From contig CAYMNF010000001.1 in NCBI GenBank assembly GCA_964391735.1, positions 31,106 through 95,105 on the forward strand: a stretch of DNA of 64,000 nt, written 5' to 3'. Below, piece after piece: positions 1 through 9,440 of the stretch (its first letter is position 1; every line of letters starts with the position of its first letter). Source of the stretch: CAG-1031 sp964391735. GTDB lineage: Bacteria > Bacteroidota > Bacteroidia > Bacteroidales > Muribaculaceae. The position numbers were made by a program, and so were the translations under genes. The notes beneath the pieces are model-generated. The model saw only the letters and a program-made list of their open reading frames with translations. It was not told the DNA's origin and did not search any database.

Positions 1-1493
1 TTTTTAGCCTGTGCACCATCCCATACACGACCCTGCGCTATGGCCTTGACACTGTCAACCGACATGTGTCGACCCTCGGCAACACGTTTTACAAACAGAT
101 CGTAACCACGGTTTACGTAGGTTTGCATACGTTCACGCTGCAGAGGAGTCATCGGGGCGAAGAGATTAAGCGGCACCCCCTCAGGGTTAGTGGCAGTGAC
201 ATGAGCATTCACACCGATTTTATCTTGGAGCAGCCCTTGGGCGTTAGGTATCAGGCCAAAAATGCCGATGGAGCCGGTGAGGGTCTGTGGCTCGGCAAAT
301 ATCTTGTCAGCGCCACAGGAGATGTAATAACCTCCCGAAGCCGCATAGTCGCTCATCGACACATACAGCGGCTTTTTGGTTATCATCTTCCACTGACTGA
401 GGGCCTCCCAAATCTGTTCAGAGGCAAATGCGCTGCCCCCGGGAGAGTTCACGCGTAGCACCAGACCGTCGAGGTCATCGTCCTCAGCCAACTGCAGGAT
501 CTCCTCGCACACTTTGGGGCCTATGATACCTGATTCACCCTCATCGACAATATCCCCCTGGCAGAAGTATACGCCGATGCGCGTCTTGGCCTTGCGCGGA
601 GCATTGCGGCCTGAGGCGAGATAGCTTGCCGGGTCCACGAGGTTAAGTTTGTCAGAACCGGTGCGCTCTTTGAGCTTGTCCAGCATCTGGTGGCGATACA
701 CTGTGGCATCCACTATGCGGTTCTTGACATAGTCTTGGGGAGACATCGCCATTGCCATTGAGTCGGCCCATGCCTTCACTGTGTCGGTTTTCACCTTGCG
801 TGATTTGGCAATAGTTTGGGCCAGGGAATCCCAGATATTGTCGAGATACAGGCGTTGCATCTGGGTAGCCTCGGGGCTCGGGCCGTCAAGGATAAACGGC
901 TCAACGGCGCTCTTGAAGGCACCGACCCTGAGAACCTGCATCTCCACGCCTAACTTGTCAAGCAGGTTTTTGAAATAGAGGTTGATGGTTGAGAGGCCGT
1001 GAATGTCCACCATCCCCGAGGGATTGACAAACATGCTGTCGGCGGCTGAAGCCAGATAGTAATCGCCCTGTTGGTACACGTCGGCGTATGAAAGCACCCA
1101 CTTGCCTGACGATTTGAACCGCTCGATAGCCTCACGAATCTCGGAGTATTGTGCCAACCCGGCGCGAGCACCGTTACAGTCAATGAACAGTCCGTCGATG
1201 TGCCGGTCGTTGGTGCAGCGGTCAATAGCCGTTACAATCTGTTGCAGGGGCACCGTGGGCTTTTCGGCCAAGCCCATCATCTCGTTCAGGAAATTGTCCT
1301 GCCGCGGAAACTCTACAATCTCAGAGTCAAGATTGAGGTAAAGCACCGAGTGTTGCTTTACAGATGTATATTCTTTGGCGCCGATGCCGCGCATCAGTAC
1401 GGCGACGCCACAAATCATCAAAACGAAGAGCAGCCCGAATGAAAGCCACAAGGCCGCCAAAGCCCCTAAAAAGCCGGTAAAAAAATTTTTCAT
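1..1493 (-). CDS. sppA: Signal peptide peptidase SppA, 67K type (3' end outside window)
   Basis: A membrane-anchored serine protease that degrades signal peptides left in the inner membrane. The frame is open from an ATG at 1493 to the window edge (about 497 codons), so the C-terminus is missing. The N-terminus has one hydrophobic anchor (about residues 5-35). The two tandem S49 halves are both recognisable: the N-terminal half carries the GAFKSAVEPF segment, whose Lys matches the family's general base. The C-terminal half carries NSPGGSAFAS and YAASGGYY, where the Ser of ASGG is the expected nucleophile. A good Bacteroidetes-type promoter lies 58 nt upstream of the start. The next gene on the same strand lies upstream and is separated from sppA by 150 nt. 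Confidence 0.93.
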   Translation of the reverse strand, partial: MKNFFTGFLGALAALWLSFGLLFVLMICGVAVLMRGIGAKEYTSVKQHSVLYLNLDSEIVEFPRQDNFLNEMMGLAEKPTVPLQQIVTAIDRCTNDRHIDGLFIDCNGARAGLAQYSEIREAIERFKSSGKWVLSYADVYQQGDYYLASAADSMFVNPSGMVDIHGLSTINLYFKNLLDKLGVEMQVLRVGAFKSAVEPFILDGPSPEATQMQRLYLDNIWDSLAQTIAKSRKVKTDTVKAWADSMAMAMSPQDYVKNRIVDATVYRHQMLDKLKERTGSDKLNLVDPASYLASGRNAPRKAKTRIGVYFCQGDIVDEGESGIIGPKVCEEILQLAEDDDLDGLVLRVNSPGGSAFASEQIWEALSQWKMITKKPLYVSMSDYAASGGYYISCGADKIFAEPQTLTGSIGIFGLIPNAQGLLQDKIGVNAHVTATNPEGVPLNLFAPMTPLQRERMQTYVNRGYDLFVKRVAEGRHMSVDSVKAIAQGRVWDGAQAK

Positions 1494-1551
1494 TTGTCAG
1501 ACGAAGCGAGTAAAAAACTTGTCGCAACAAGGTTACCTTGGTATGAGATAG

Positions 1552-1583
1552 CAAAATTAAGAAAGATTTCTTAACTCTGCAAA
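1552..1583 (-). promoter_or_regulatory. Candidate sppA promoter
   Basis: On the minus strand TTTG (1583-1580), a 20-nt spacer, then TAATTTTG (1559-1552). This matches the Bacteroidetes -33/-7 consensus TTTG...TAnnTTTG. The predicted leader before the sppA ATG is about 55 nt. Confidence 0.6.
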
Positions 1584-1643
1584 AACAAAAAAGGTAAAGC
1601 GAAAAGGGCGAGTGTGGCCGGTGTTCAGGTGGGAGTTGGCGGG

Positions 1644-2732
1644 TTACGCCTGCTTTTTGTGGCCAAAGGTTTTGCGTATCCACGACGGGACAAGGAAGGC
1701 GCCGATAAAGAGGTAGACATAGTAGCTGATTATGCGCCAGAACAGGGCAATCACCAACGCCACCTCGCGTGAAATCATGTCGCCGTAATACTCAGTGAAG
1801 AGCCACTCGCTGACACCGCTGCCACCGGGGGTGGGGCTGACCATCAGCACAATCCATATGATGAACTGTCTGGCAAACACAACCAGCTGGTCGGCCATGG
1901 GTGCAAAGCCCAAGAACAGAGCGTTTACCACCAGATAACGCGATGACCAGCTGAGGGCAGTGCCAAGGAAACACTCAGCCCACCAACGCCATGAGTGCTC
2001 TTTGAGCTCGTGCGAGGTGGCCACCATGTTGTCGCCGAGGGTACTTACGGCCTGTTGCCAACGGCGCAGAGGTTTGAACTTGAAGACAAAGATTAGAAAC
2101 TTCTGGACTGCAACCGGTTTAACCAGAATCCCCACAAACAGCAGCGAGGTCCAGATAAAGACCACCGAGTAAATTGCCCAGAAAACCCCTTTAAGGCCGG
2201 TGGTAAAGGTTGTTGAGAAGCCGAAAAGTTCCTGATAGGGCACCAACAGCATGATTATTGGCAGGGAGACCACAAAGAAAAGCTCGTCAAGGAACAACGT
2301 GGTAATCATCAACGTTGTAGCGCGTCCCAGTTCAATACCCTCGGTGTGTAGAAACACCATGCCGAGGGATGAGCCTCCGACGGCTGAGGGAGTCACGCAG
2401 GATGTAAACTCACACAGCATGCACACTTTCCAAGACTGCCCCCAAGTGAGGCGCCTGTTGGTGAGGGCTCGGAAGCGCCAGCTCATTCCAAGGTCACGAC
2501 CACCCATAAAGAGCCAAGCCAGCATGATGAACCCTATCACCCGCCAGTCAAAGTGAATCAGCTTCCAAACATCGGGATTATATTCGCGATGGAAGAGCCA
2601 TAGCACCACGCTGAGGCCGATTGCCACAGGCAGCAACACCTTGAAGATGCTGAACCGGGGCTTCTCAATCGTTTGAGTTGCGGCGTTTGTCTCGGGCTTT
2701 TGCGGCGCGGGCGTTTGCTGATTCAGACTCAT
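1644..2732 (-). CDS. YbhN / lysylphosphatidylglycerol synthase-type integral membrane protein
   Basis: A polytopic membrane protein of about 362 residues, of the UPF0104/YbhN family, related to the membrane domain of MprF flippases. I see seven or eight hydrophobic segments, starting with FKVLLPVAIGLSVVLWLF at about residue 30. Family-typical patches are SAVGGSSLGMVFL and SPTPGGSGVSEW, the latter the PTPGGxG loop common in this family. The start chosen is ATG 2732. It places the first 23 codons, a hydrophilic Pro/Gln-rich stretch, inside the 3' end of the upstream glycosyltransferase gene. Context with a glycosyltransferase suggests a role in glycolipid or lipid-linked substrate handling, but that is inference; the substrate is unknown. 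Confidence 0.8.
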   Translation of the reverse strand: MSLNQQTPAPQKPETNAATQTIEKPRFSIFKVLLPVAIGLSVVLWLFHREYNPDVWKLIHFDWRVIGFIMLAWLFMGGRDLGMSWRFRALTNRRLTWGQSWKVCMLCEFTSCVTPSAVGGSSLGMVFLHTEGIELGRATTLMITTLFLDELFFVVSLPIIMLLVPYQELFGFSTTFTTGLKGVFWAIYSVVFIWTSLLFVGILVKPVAVQKFLIFVFKFKPLRRWQQAVSTLGDNMVATSHELKEHSWRWWAECFLGTALSWSSRYLVVNALFLGFAPMADQLVVFARQFIIWIVLMVSPTPGGSGVSEWLFTEYYGDMISREVALVIALFWRIISYYVYLFIGAFLVPSWIRKTFGHKKQA

Positions 2733-3894
2733 GCTGCTCAATAATTTGATTATACTTTTCAAAGACCTCGGTCATGACGCTGTCCCATGTGCGGCACAGG
2801 GTCTTGCGTGCCTCCTTGCCTACTTCCCGTATGATCGCGGGGTTGTGTGCCAGCTCGACAATCTTGTGCATGTAGGCGTCGGCGGTTGGCTCGGTCAACC
2901 ACCCGTTCAGGCCATCGGTCATAACCTCGGCTGCGGTGCTTCGGGCGGGCAGGATTGCCGGGGTTCCCATCATGGCCGCCTCGCGTACCACCAACGGCGC
3001 GTTGTCATAGAGTGAGGGGAACAGGAACAGGTCTGCCGCGGCATACAGCCGTCGAATCTCGTCACGTTTATTCAGGACCCCATGGAAAGTTACCCGTGGG
3101 GACAGCCCGCGGGCTGCGACCGTGCGCTGCATCTGGCCCAAAAAATATCCGGTGCCCACAAAGTGCATCTCCCAATCAACATCGTGGGGTAGCAAAGTCA
3201 GAGCATCCAAGATTATGTCACAACCTTTTTCGCGAATGTGTTGCCCCACAAACAGCAGAACCAGTCGGCCGTCAGGGATGCCCAATTGTTGGCGGGCCGC
3301 AATCTTTACGGGTGTTATATCCGCAATTTGTGCATCCTCACCCAAGCCGGTCCCGTTTTCCACCACGGTTACCGGGGCCGTGATGCCATATTGGCGTACC
3401 GTTTCCTCAACCGATGCCTGGGGAATCCACAGCGCATCGGCATTGTTGAAGAACCGACGCATACGCCGCATCTGGTAATCGACCATGAATGGGGGCAATG
3501 AGCGGTCAAGGTCAGTCTTGTATTTTGAGTGGAACGTGGCAATCAACGGTATGTCATGCACATTTGCGGCGAAACGCGCCAGGCGTCCCGACGAGAAGGG
3601 GCAATGGGCATGTACTACCTTGAAGGGTACACGCCTCATTTTCAACCATATAAATGGGTCAAAAAGAGGGTAGCCATAGCGGTAAGGATGCCGGTTGTAG
3701 ATGGGGAGCGAGAAATAGCGGTGCATCCTGAACAGGGGGTGCGGCGGGTCGTAGGGGTTCCAGGGCGTCACCACGCACACATCTTTGCCTTTTCCCACCA
3801 GCCAGTCGGTATAATTCTCCACAGTGATTGTTACCCCGTCAAGAACCGGAGGGAAGCTGTCATTGAAAAGACCGTAAACGCTCTTGCTGTCCAT
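2665..3894 (-). CDS. Glycosyltransferase family 4 (GT-B), lipid-directed
   Basis: A cytosolic GT-B glycosyltransferase of about 409 residues that transfers a sugar from a nucleotide-sugar. Near the N-terminus are NDSFPPVLDGVTITVENY and the HAHCPFSSGRLA segment, typical of diacylglycerol/mannosyl-type GT4 enzymes. The C-terminal nucleotide-binding domain shows LLFVGQHIREKGCD and the E-x7-E-like region SLYDNAPLVVREAAMMGTP. The start is taken at ATG 3894 (MDSKSVYG) because the longer frame would begin within the promoter box. The tail of about 23 residues is highly charged (RAAKARDKRR) and its codons overlap the start of the YbhN-like gene by 68 nt. The two genes are almost certainly co-transcribed. 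Confidence 0.85.
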   Translation of the reverse strand: MDSKSVYGLFNDSFPPVLDGVTITVENYTDWLVGKGKDVCVVTPWNPYDPPHPLFRMHRYFSLPIYNRHPYRYGYPLFDPFIWLKMRRVPFKVVHAHCPFSSGRLARFAANVHDIPLIATFHSKYKTDLDRSLPPFMVDYQMRRMRRFFNNADALWIPQASVEETVRQYGITAPVTVVENGTGLGEDAQIADITPVKIAARQQLGIPDGRLVLLFVGQHIREKGCDIILDALTLLPHDVDWEMHFVGTGYFLGQMQRTVAARGLSPRVTFHGVLNKRDEIRRLYAAADLFLFPSLYDNAPLVVREAAMMGTPAILPARSTAAEVMTDGLNGWLTEPTADAYMHKIVELAHNPAIIREVGKEARKTLCRTWDSVMTEVFEKYNQIIEQHESESANARAAKARDKRRNSND

Positions 3895-3933
3895 AGGCAA
3901 TAACAAGGGTGGGAATAGATGGGTTTTGCCGGA

Positions 3934-3941
3934 CAAAGGTA
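3934..3941 (-). promoter_or_regulatory. Candidate -7 box for the glycosyltransferase/YbhN pair
   Basis: Reads TACCTTTG on the minus strand, matching TAnnTTTG, 39 nt before the ATG at 3894. It overlaps the codons of the longer alternative start, which is why the shorter start was chosen. Confidence 0.5.
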
Positions 3942-4001
3942 CAAAAAAATAAATAAAGGCCGCGCAGTGATAAATTTTGTAAAAGGGGTGTGGCGGGTTG
4001 G

Positions 4002-4028
4002 TTTGAATTGTCTTATTTTATATCTTTG
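4002..4028 (+). promoter_or_regulatory. Candidate ftsK promoter
   Basis: TTTG at 4002-4005 and TATCTTTG at 4021-4028, spacer 15 nt (shorter than the 19-20 nt seen at sppA and yceD in this window). A transcript starting about 4035 would carry a long 5' leader. Confidence 0.45.
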
Positions 4029-4209
4029 TAAACAACAATACTGCATGCGTTAGCTGTCTGTCGGCTGCACGAGTAAAAGTTGCAAGGCGTTGAAAATTAA
4101 GCCTTTGTACGACTATGTGCGTTTGCCACAGGCATGGCTGCAGGTTTCGTAAAACCCTTGCCGCGCGGTAAGGAGGGTGTATTGTAACATTTTTTGAACT
4201 GAAGAATTA

Positions 4210-7035
4210 ATGAGCAGATACAGAGGAATGCCCGGAGATGATGACCCTGAAATGATCGATTTTGAGGGGTTTGACGACATGGGGATAGCCACGGCAGAGT
4301 CTCCCGAGCCTGAGGTGGAGACGCCCCCCGTGCGCCGGCAACCCGCCGCGGGCACTACCCGCCGGCGCGCTACAACTCGACGGGAGGAGCCGGAGGAGTT
4401 TGAGCCGGCTGTGGAGACCGGGGATATGGCCCGGGCGCCAAAAGGTGCACGACGCGCAACAAACGGGCGAACGACCCGTGCCGCCGAGCAGAAAGACGAT
4501 GACTTCTCAGACCCCGCCGCAAATGCCGAGGGGGACCCGGTCCCCGGTATGTGGCGCTCAATTGTCGGGTTCTTCAGCGACCGACGCACTCATCTGTTTT
4601 TGGGGATAGCCTTGTTGGTTTGCACGCTGTACCTGGCGGTTGCGTGTGTATCATTCTTCTCAACGGCCTTGCATGACCAAAATGAGATTGCTAACACCGC
4701 GTTGGGCAGTCTTGCCAAGACCCCCGGGGCCATAAAGAACACCGGCGGCCCTGTTGGCGCGTGGGTGTCAAACACCCTTATCAACGGGTGGCTTGGGGTA
4801 GGCTCCTTTATATTGGTGGCATATTTGGCAATCGTTGCCCTGTCATTGCTTGGAGTATATAAGGTGAGGTTTGAGGCTGTGACCTTCAGGTGTCTGTTGT
4901 TGGCCATAGCATGCTCACTGTTGTTGGGATACCTAACGTTCCATACATCCTCCCACATATATTGGGGCGGTTTGCACGGGTATTATATCATGGAGTGGAT
5001 GCACAATGCCTGTGGACCGTTCGGGGGGTTGTGTGCCGCCGTCATTGCCTTGACCTTGGTAATTGCCCTCTTCTTTAACGACCTGTCAAAACTGGGCAGG
5101 AAGTGGGGAGATGCCTGGCAACGCCGCCGTGAACGCATCAACGAGCGCCGCGAGCAGGAGCGCCTGCAAGAGGAAAGGGAGCGGAAGCAGCGGGAGAAAG
5201 AGGAGGCGGCTGAAAAGCTGAAAGCCAAGAAGGAGAGTGCCCGCCCGGCAGAGAAATCTAAGGAGGAGGAGACAGCTGTCCCCACGCCCGAAACACCTGC
5301 TCCCGAAGCCCCTGGCGCACCACGTACTCCGCAAAGCCACGGGGTGTTACGAACTGTGGGGAACTTGGGGGTTGCTGCCCCTGAGGTTGTGGATGTGCCC
5401 GAATACCCCGCGCCCGTTATCAATGAGGAGATGGAGGTTGAGGTGCCCCAGATTGAGGAGGCCGATACCGTTATAGACACCGGGCCCACCATCACCGCCG
5501 AAGATGTCCCGTATGGCGAGCTTGGGTCGGCCTATGACCCGCGTGCCGACCTGTCAACGTATCAGTTCCCCGGTCTTGACCTTTTGCGCGACACGGGGGA
5601 TGCCACCAATAGCGCCGATGCCGAAGAACAGGAGGAGAACAAGGAGATCATCACCAAGACCCTGGCTGACTATGGCTTCCCCATTGCCTCCATCAAGGCC
5701 ACCGTCGGCCCCACGGTAACCCTCTATGAGATTGTACCGGTTGAGGGTAACCGCATTGCCAAAATCAAGAGCCTTGAGGATGATATTGCACTGAGCCTCG
5801 GGGCCCAGGGAGTGCGCATCATAGGACATATACCCGGCAAACGCACTATCGGAATCGAGGTGCCAAACAAGGACCCGCGCACTGTGTCGATACGCTCAAT
5901 CCTCGGGTCAAAGGCCTTCAGCGAGACCCGCATGGAGTTGCCGATGGCTTTGGGCTGCACCATCCAGAATGAGGTGTTTATTGCTGACCTTGCCAAGATG
6001 CCCCACCTGCTTGTTGCCGGTGCCACGGGTATGGGTAAGTCGGTAGGCCTCAACACCATTATAGCATCATTGCTGTATAAGCGTCACCCGGCTGAGATGA
6101 AGTTTGTGCTTGTTGACCCCAAGATGGTAGAGTTCAGCCTGTACGCAGCCCTTGAGCGGCACTTCTTGGCGAAGCTGCCGGATGAGGAGGACGCCATCAT
6201 TACCCAGCCGTCAAAGGTTGTCACCACCCTGAACTCACTGTGTGTGGAGATGGATAACCGTTACCAGTTGTTGAAAAAGGCCCGTGTGCGCTCCATCAAG
6301 GAGTATAATGCCAAATTCATTGCGCGACAACTGAATCCTGAAAACGGCCACACCTACCTGCCGTATATAGTGGTGATAGTTGATGAGTTTGCCGACCTGA
6401 TGATGACGGCCGGCAAGGAGGTTGAGACCCCCATTGCGCGCATCGCACAGAAAGCCCGTGCCGTGGGTATCCACATGATACTTGCCACCCAGCGACCCTC
6501 AACCAACATCATCACCGGCGTCATCAAGGCCAATTTCCCGAGCCGTATGGCCTTCAGGGTCTTCCAGATGGTTGACTCGCGCACTATCCTTGACTGCCCC
6601 GGTGCCAACCAACTTATAGGGCGTGGCGATATGTTGTTCAGCAACAACGGGCGCATAGAGCGTGTGCAGTGCGCGTTTATCGACACCCCTGAGGTTGAGG
6701 CAATCTGCCGGCATATAGATGAGCAGGTTGGATATCCAACTGCATACGAGTTGCCTGAATATGAGCCCGAGGAGGGCGCCACAGGGGCCTTGAACGCCCT
6801 GAATGACCGCGATGAGCTGTTTGAGGATTGTGCACGCACAGTCGTTAACAGCGGCACGGCCTCGACCTCAAACCTGCAGCGACGCTTCAGCCTTGGGTAT
6901 AACCGTGCCGGCAAGATTATGGACCAACTTGAGCGCGCCGGGATTGTAGGGCCGGTGAATGGCAGCAAGCCCCGCCAGGTGCTTGTTGACGCGGTCCAGC
7001 TTGAAAGAATGCTTGAAACCATGCATACGTCATAA
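4210..7035 (+). CDS. ftsK: DNA translocase FtsK/SpoIIIE
   Basis: A hexameric ATP-driven DNA pump at the division septum that moves the terminus region and helps resolve chromosome dimers. Length 941 residues. About 125 acidic and basic N-terminal residues precede four transmembrane helices (about 128-150, 195-215, 225-245, 270-290). A charged Glu/Arg-rich and Pro-rich linker follows. The motor has Walker A GATGMGKS (about residue 603) and Walker B VVIVDEFADLMM (about 720). The C-terminal winged-helix gamma domain (SNLQRRFSLGYNRAGKIMDQLE) reads the DNA polarity sequences. The N-terminal extension before TM1 is longer than in many homologues. It heads a plus-strand series; lolA begins 4 nt after its stop. 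Confidence 0.97.
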   Translation: MSRYRGMPGDDDPEMIDFEGFDDMGIATAESPEPEVETPPVRRQPAAGTTRRRATTRREEPEEFEPAVETGDMARAPKGARRATNGRTTRAAEQKDDDFSDPAANAEGDPVPGMWRSIVGFFSDRRTHLFLGIALLVCTLYLAVACVSFFSTALHDQNEIANTALGSLAKTPGAIKNTGGPVGAWVSNTLINGWLGVGSFILVAYLAIVALSLLGVYKVRFEAVTFRCLLLAIACSLLLGYLTFHTSSHIYWGGLHGYYIMEWMHNACGPFGGLCAAVIALTLVIALFFNDLSKLGRKWGDAWQRRRERINERREQERLQEERERKQREKEEAAEKLKAKKESARPAEKSKEEETAVPTPETPAPEAPGAPRTPQSHGVLRTVGNLGVAAPEVVDVPEYPAPVINEEMEVEVPQIEEADTVIDTGPTITAEDVPYGELGSAYDPRADLSTYQFPGLDLLRDTGDATNSADAEEQEENKEIITKTLADYGFPIASIKATVGPTVTLYEIVPVEGNRIAKIKSLEDDIALSLGAQGVRIIGHIPGKRTIGIEVPNKDPRTVSIRSILGSKAFSETRMELPMALGCTIQNEVFIADLAKMPHLLVAGATGMGKSVGLNTIIASLLYKRHPAEMKFVLVDPKMVEFSLYAALERHFLAKLPDEEDAIITQPSKVVTTLNSLCVEMDNRYQLLKKARVRSIKEYNAKFIARQLNPENGHTYLPYIVVIVDEFADLMMTAGKEVETPIARIAQKARAVGIHMILATQRPSTNIITGVIKANFPSRMAFRVFQMVDSRTILDCPGANQLIGRGDMLFSNNGRIERVQCAFIDTPEVEAICRHIDEQVGYPTAYELPEYEPEEGATGALNALNDRDELFEDCARTVVNSGTASTSNLQRRFSLGYNRAGKIMDQLERAGIVGPVNGSKPRQVLVDAVQLERMLETMHTS

Positions 7036-7039
7036 CATT

Positions 7040-7663
7040 ATGAAATCACACAATATAAAGAAAACCCTGCTGACGATTTTTGCCGTGATTGTTGCCGCGG
7101 TTGCCGCGCATGCTGGGGAGGCAGACAACCTGCTGAAAAAGTCGGTGGCAAAACTGAAAGGGGCGCGGTCGATTTCGGCGCAGTTTACCATCACGCAGAA
7201 CGGGCAGTCGGCGTCAGGGACGTTGACCGTCAGTGGCCGCAAGTTCGTGATGAGTGCCGGGGATATGTCAACATGGTATAACGGCAAAACCCAATGGACG
7301 ATGTCGCGCAAGGCGGGTGAGTGTAACATTACCGAGCCCACCGCCGATGAGTTGGCCCAGGTAAACCCCCTTGAGGTGCTGAACACCTATACACATTATT
7401 ATACTGCCAAACTTCTGGCAGCCCCGGCAGGATTTAAGCGAGTGCAGCTGACGGCCAAAAAGACCGGCAACGATATCTCAACGGCTGTGGTGACGCTGAA
7501 TGCCGGTACTTTGTTGCCGACCCAAATAACCGTAACTTTGCGGTCGGGCGGCAATACAACCGTCAAGATCCAAAAAATGACCTTTGGCAAAGCGTTGCCT
7601 GAGTCAACTTTTGTTTATCAAGCCGCGAAGCATCCCGGCATTGAAGTCGTTGACCTGCGTTAA
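7040..7663 (+). CDS. LolA-like outer-membrane lipoprotein carrier family protein
   Basis: A periplasmic protein of 207 residues with a clear signal peptide (MKSHNIKKTLLTIFAVIVAAVAAHA, cleavage near residue 25). The mature part follows the LolA pattern: an amphipathic N-terminal helix with LLKKSVAKLKGARSISAQFT, then beta strands including SGTLTVSGRKFVM, WYNGKTQWT and LPTQITVTLRSGG. LolA ferries lipoproteins from the inner-membrane Lol complex to the outer membrane. The start is ATG 7040, 4 nt after the ftsK stop, since the longer frame lies inside ftsK and would bury the signal peptide. The ftsK-lolA order is a common bacterial neighbourhood. The next gene, trxB, follows after 35 nt. Confidence 0.85.
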   Translation: MKSHNIKKTLLTIFAVIVAAVAAHAGEADNLLKKSVAKLKGARSISAQFTITQNGQSASGTLTVSGRKFVMSAGDMSTWYNGKTQWTMSRKAGECNITEPTADELAQVNPLEVLNTYTHYYTAKLLAAPAGFKRVQLTAKKTGNDISTAVVTLNAGTLLPTQITVTLRSGGNTTVKIQKMTFGKALPESTFVYQAAKHPGIEVVDLR

Positions 7664-7698
7664 TACACTGAAAAACAATTATTAAAAACCAAAAATAT

Positions 7699-8637
7699 AT
7701 GAAGACCAAGTGCCTTATTATAGGATCAGGCCCTGCGGGCTACACCGCATCCATTTATGCCTCACGCGCCAACCTTTCCCCCATACTGTATGAGGGTCCC
7801 CAGCCCGGTGGGCAGCTCACCACCACAACCGATGTTGAGAACTTCCCCGGTTACCCCGAGGGTATCAACGGGTTTGAGATGATGGAGGATTTGCGCAAGC
7901 AGGCGCTGCGCTTCGGCACTGAGATGTATGCCGATGTCATCACAGAGATAGATCTGACGAGCCGTCCGTTCCACGCCAAGGATTCAGCCGGCAACGAGAT
8001 TGAGGCCGAGACCGTAATCATAGCCACCGGAGCGACTGCTAAATATCTCGGGCTGCCTGATGAGGACAAATATCGCGGCATGGGTGTCAGTGCCTGCGCC
8101 ACATGTGACGGCTTCTTCTACCGTAAGAAACGCGTAGCCGTTGTGGGTGGCGGTGATACCGCTTGTGAGGAGGCTTTATACCTCAGCGGCATTGCCGACC
8201 AGGTATACCTGATTGTAAGGAAAGACTATCTGAGGGCCTCAAAAGTGATGCAGCGTCGTGTGCGTGAGCGTGAGAACATACGCGTATTGTTCAATACCAA
8301 CACCGTCGGGCTGTATGGCGACGAGGTTTTACAGGGTGCACACCTGGTTGAGCATAAGGATACCGACAAGCAACTTGAGTTTGACATTGAAATTGATGGC
8401 TTTTTCCTGGCTATCGGTCATACCCCCAACACATCTATCTTTACGCCGGCCGTTGAGGTTGATGAGCAGGGGTACATCAAGACTCACGGCCACTCCACGG
8501 CCACCAACGTTCCCGGAGTCTTTGCTGCGGGAGATGTTGCCGACCCCCATTATCGTCAGGCCATCACGGCGGCCGCCGGCGGTTGCCGCGCAGCCATCGA
8601 TGCCGAGCGCTTTTTGATTGACCACGACGAACAGTGA
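7699..8637 (+). CDS. trxB: Thioredoxin-disulfide reductase
   Basis: A cytosolic FAD enzyme that passes electrons from NADPH to thioredoxin. Length 312 residues, typical of the low-molecular-weight class. FAD motif GSGPAGYTASIYASR is at residues 8-22, the redox-active CATC at about 133-136, the NADPH-binding VVGGGDTACEEALYL just after, and the second FAD motif VFAAGDVADPHYRQ at the C-terminus. Its stop TGA overlaps the mazG start (TGATG), so the two are translationally coupled. Confidence 0.97.
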   Translation: MKTKCLIIGSGPAGYTASIYASRANLSPILYEGPQPGGQLTTTTDVENFPGYPEGINGFEMMEDLRKQALRFGTEMYADVITEIDLTSRPFHAKDSAGNEIEAETVIIATGATAKYLGLPDEDKYRGMGVSACATCDGFFYRKKRVAVVGGGDTACEEALYLSGIADQVYLIVRKDYLRASKVMQRRVRERENIRVLFNTNTVGLYGDEVLQGAHLVEHKDTDKQLEFDIEIDGFFLAIGHTPNTSIFTPAVEVDEQGYIKTHGHSTATNVPGVFAAGDVADPHYRQAITAAAGGCRAAIDAERFLIDHDEQ

Positions 8638-9440
8638 TGGAAGAAACCGCCAAACACACCCGTGCCGAGAAGCTTGAGGCCCTCGGCCGGGTGCTGGATA
8701 CCCTTGATGTCCTGCGGGTGGAGTGCCCGTGGGACCGCAAGCAGACCAACGAGAGCCTGCGCCCGAATACAGTTGAGGAGGTATTTGAGCTGTGCGATGC
8801 GCTGATAAACGACGATGCCCCGAACATCCGCAAGGAGTTGGGGGACATATTGCTGCATGTATTTTTCTATGCCAAGATTGGGCAGGAGAAGGGGCAGTTT
8901 GACGTGGCCGATGTCTGTGACTCCCTCAACGAGAAACTGATTTTCAGACACCCGCATGTGTTCGGGAATGTGCAGGCTGACAATGCCGAGCAGGTGGTGC
9001 AAAACTGGGAACAGATAAAGCTGAAGGAGAAAGGGGGCAACAAGCGCGTGCTTGCCGGTGTGCCCTCGGCGCTGCCCGCTCTGATCAAGGCGTTCCGCAT
9101 CCAGGAGAAAGCCGCCAACGTGGGGTTTGACTGGGAGAAGAAAGAGGATGTCTGGAAGAAGGTGCGGGAGGAGGCCGACGAGGTGTCTGCCGCAGTGTCT
9201 GCCGGCAAGGAGCAAGAGATTGAGGAGGAGATGGGCGACCTGATGTTCAGCCTGGTGAATGCCATGAGGCTTTATGGCGTCAATCCCGAGAACGCTCTTG
9301 AGAAGGCGAATAAAAAGTTTATCAGGCGCTTCAACCATGTTGAGCAGTCGGCTATAGATGCCGGCAAACAGCTCAAGGACATGACCCTTGAGCAGATGGA
9401 CAAATACTGGGAGGAGGCAAAAAGCCTTGAGAAGGAATGA
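8637..9440 (+). CDS. mazG: Nucleoside triphosphate pyrophosphohydrolase MazG
   Basis: An all-alpha NTP pyrophosphatase that hydrolyses (d)NTPs to monophosphates, cleaning up aberrant nucleotides and lowering alarmone signalling in some bacteria. Length 267 residues with two MazG repeats. The first has CPWDRKQTNESL and EEVFELCDA with the metal-binding ELGDILLHVFF; the second has VREEADEVSAAV and EEEMGDLMFSLVNAMRL. The EExxE...ExxD Mg2+ sites are visible in both. ATG 8637 was chosen because it overlaps the trxB stop; a GTG sits one codon earlier. The next gene overlaps its stop (ATGA). Confidence 0.95.
   Translation: MEETAKHTRAEKLEALGRVLDTLDVLRVECPWDRKQTNESLRPNTVEEVFELCDALINDDAPNIRKELGDILLHVFFYAKIGQEKGQFDVADVCDSLNEKLIFRHPHVFGNVQADNAEQVVQNWEQIKLKEKGGNKRVLAGVPSALPALIKAFRIQEKAANVGFDWEKKEDVWKKVREEADEVSAAVSAGKEQEIEEEMGDLMFSLVNAMRLYGVNPENALEKANKKFIRRFNHVEQSAIDAGKQLKDMTLEQMDKYWEEAKSLEKE

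Larger units (their letters stand above)
3895..4209. other. Divergent intergenic region between glycosyltransferase and ftsK
   Basis: About 315 bp without a credible gene. It holds a minus-strand TAnnTTTG box at 3934-3941 and a plus-strand box at 4021-4028. The latter leaves an unusually long leader of about 175 nt before ftsK. I did not find a recognisable riboswitch or convincing hairpin in the leader. Confidence 0.6.

Noticed and set aside
4029..4209. Riboswitch in the long ftsK leader
   Set aside because: No known riboswitch core or strong hairpin was recognisable by eye; the long leader alone is not evidence.
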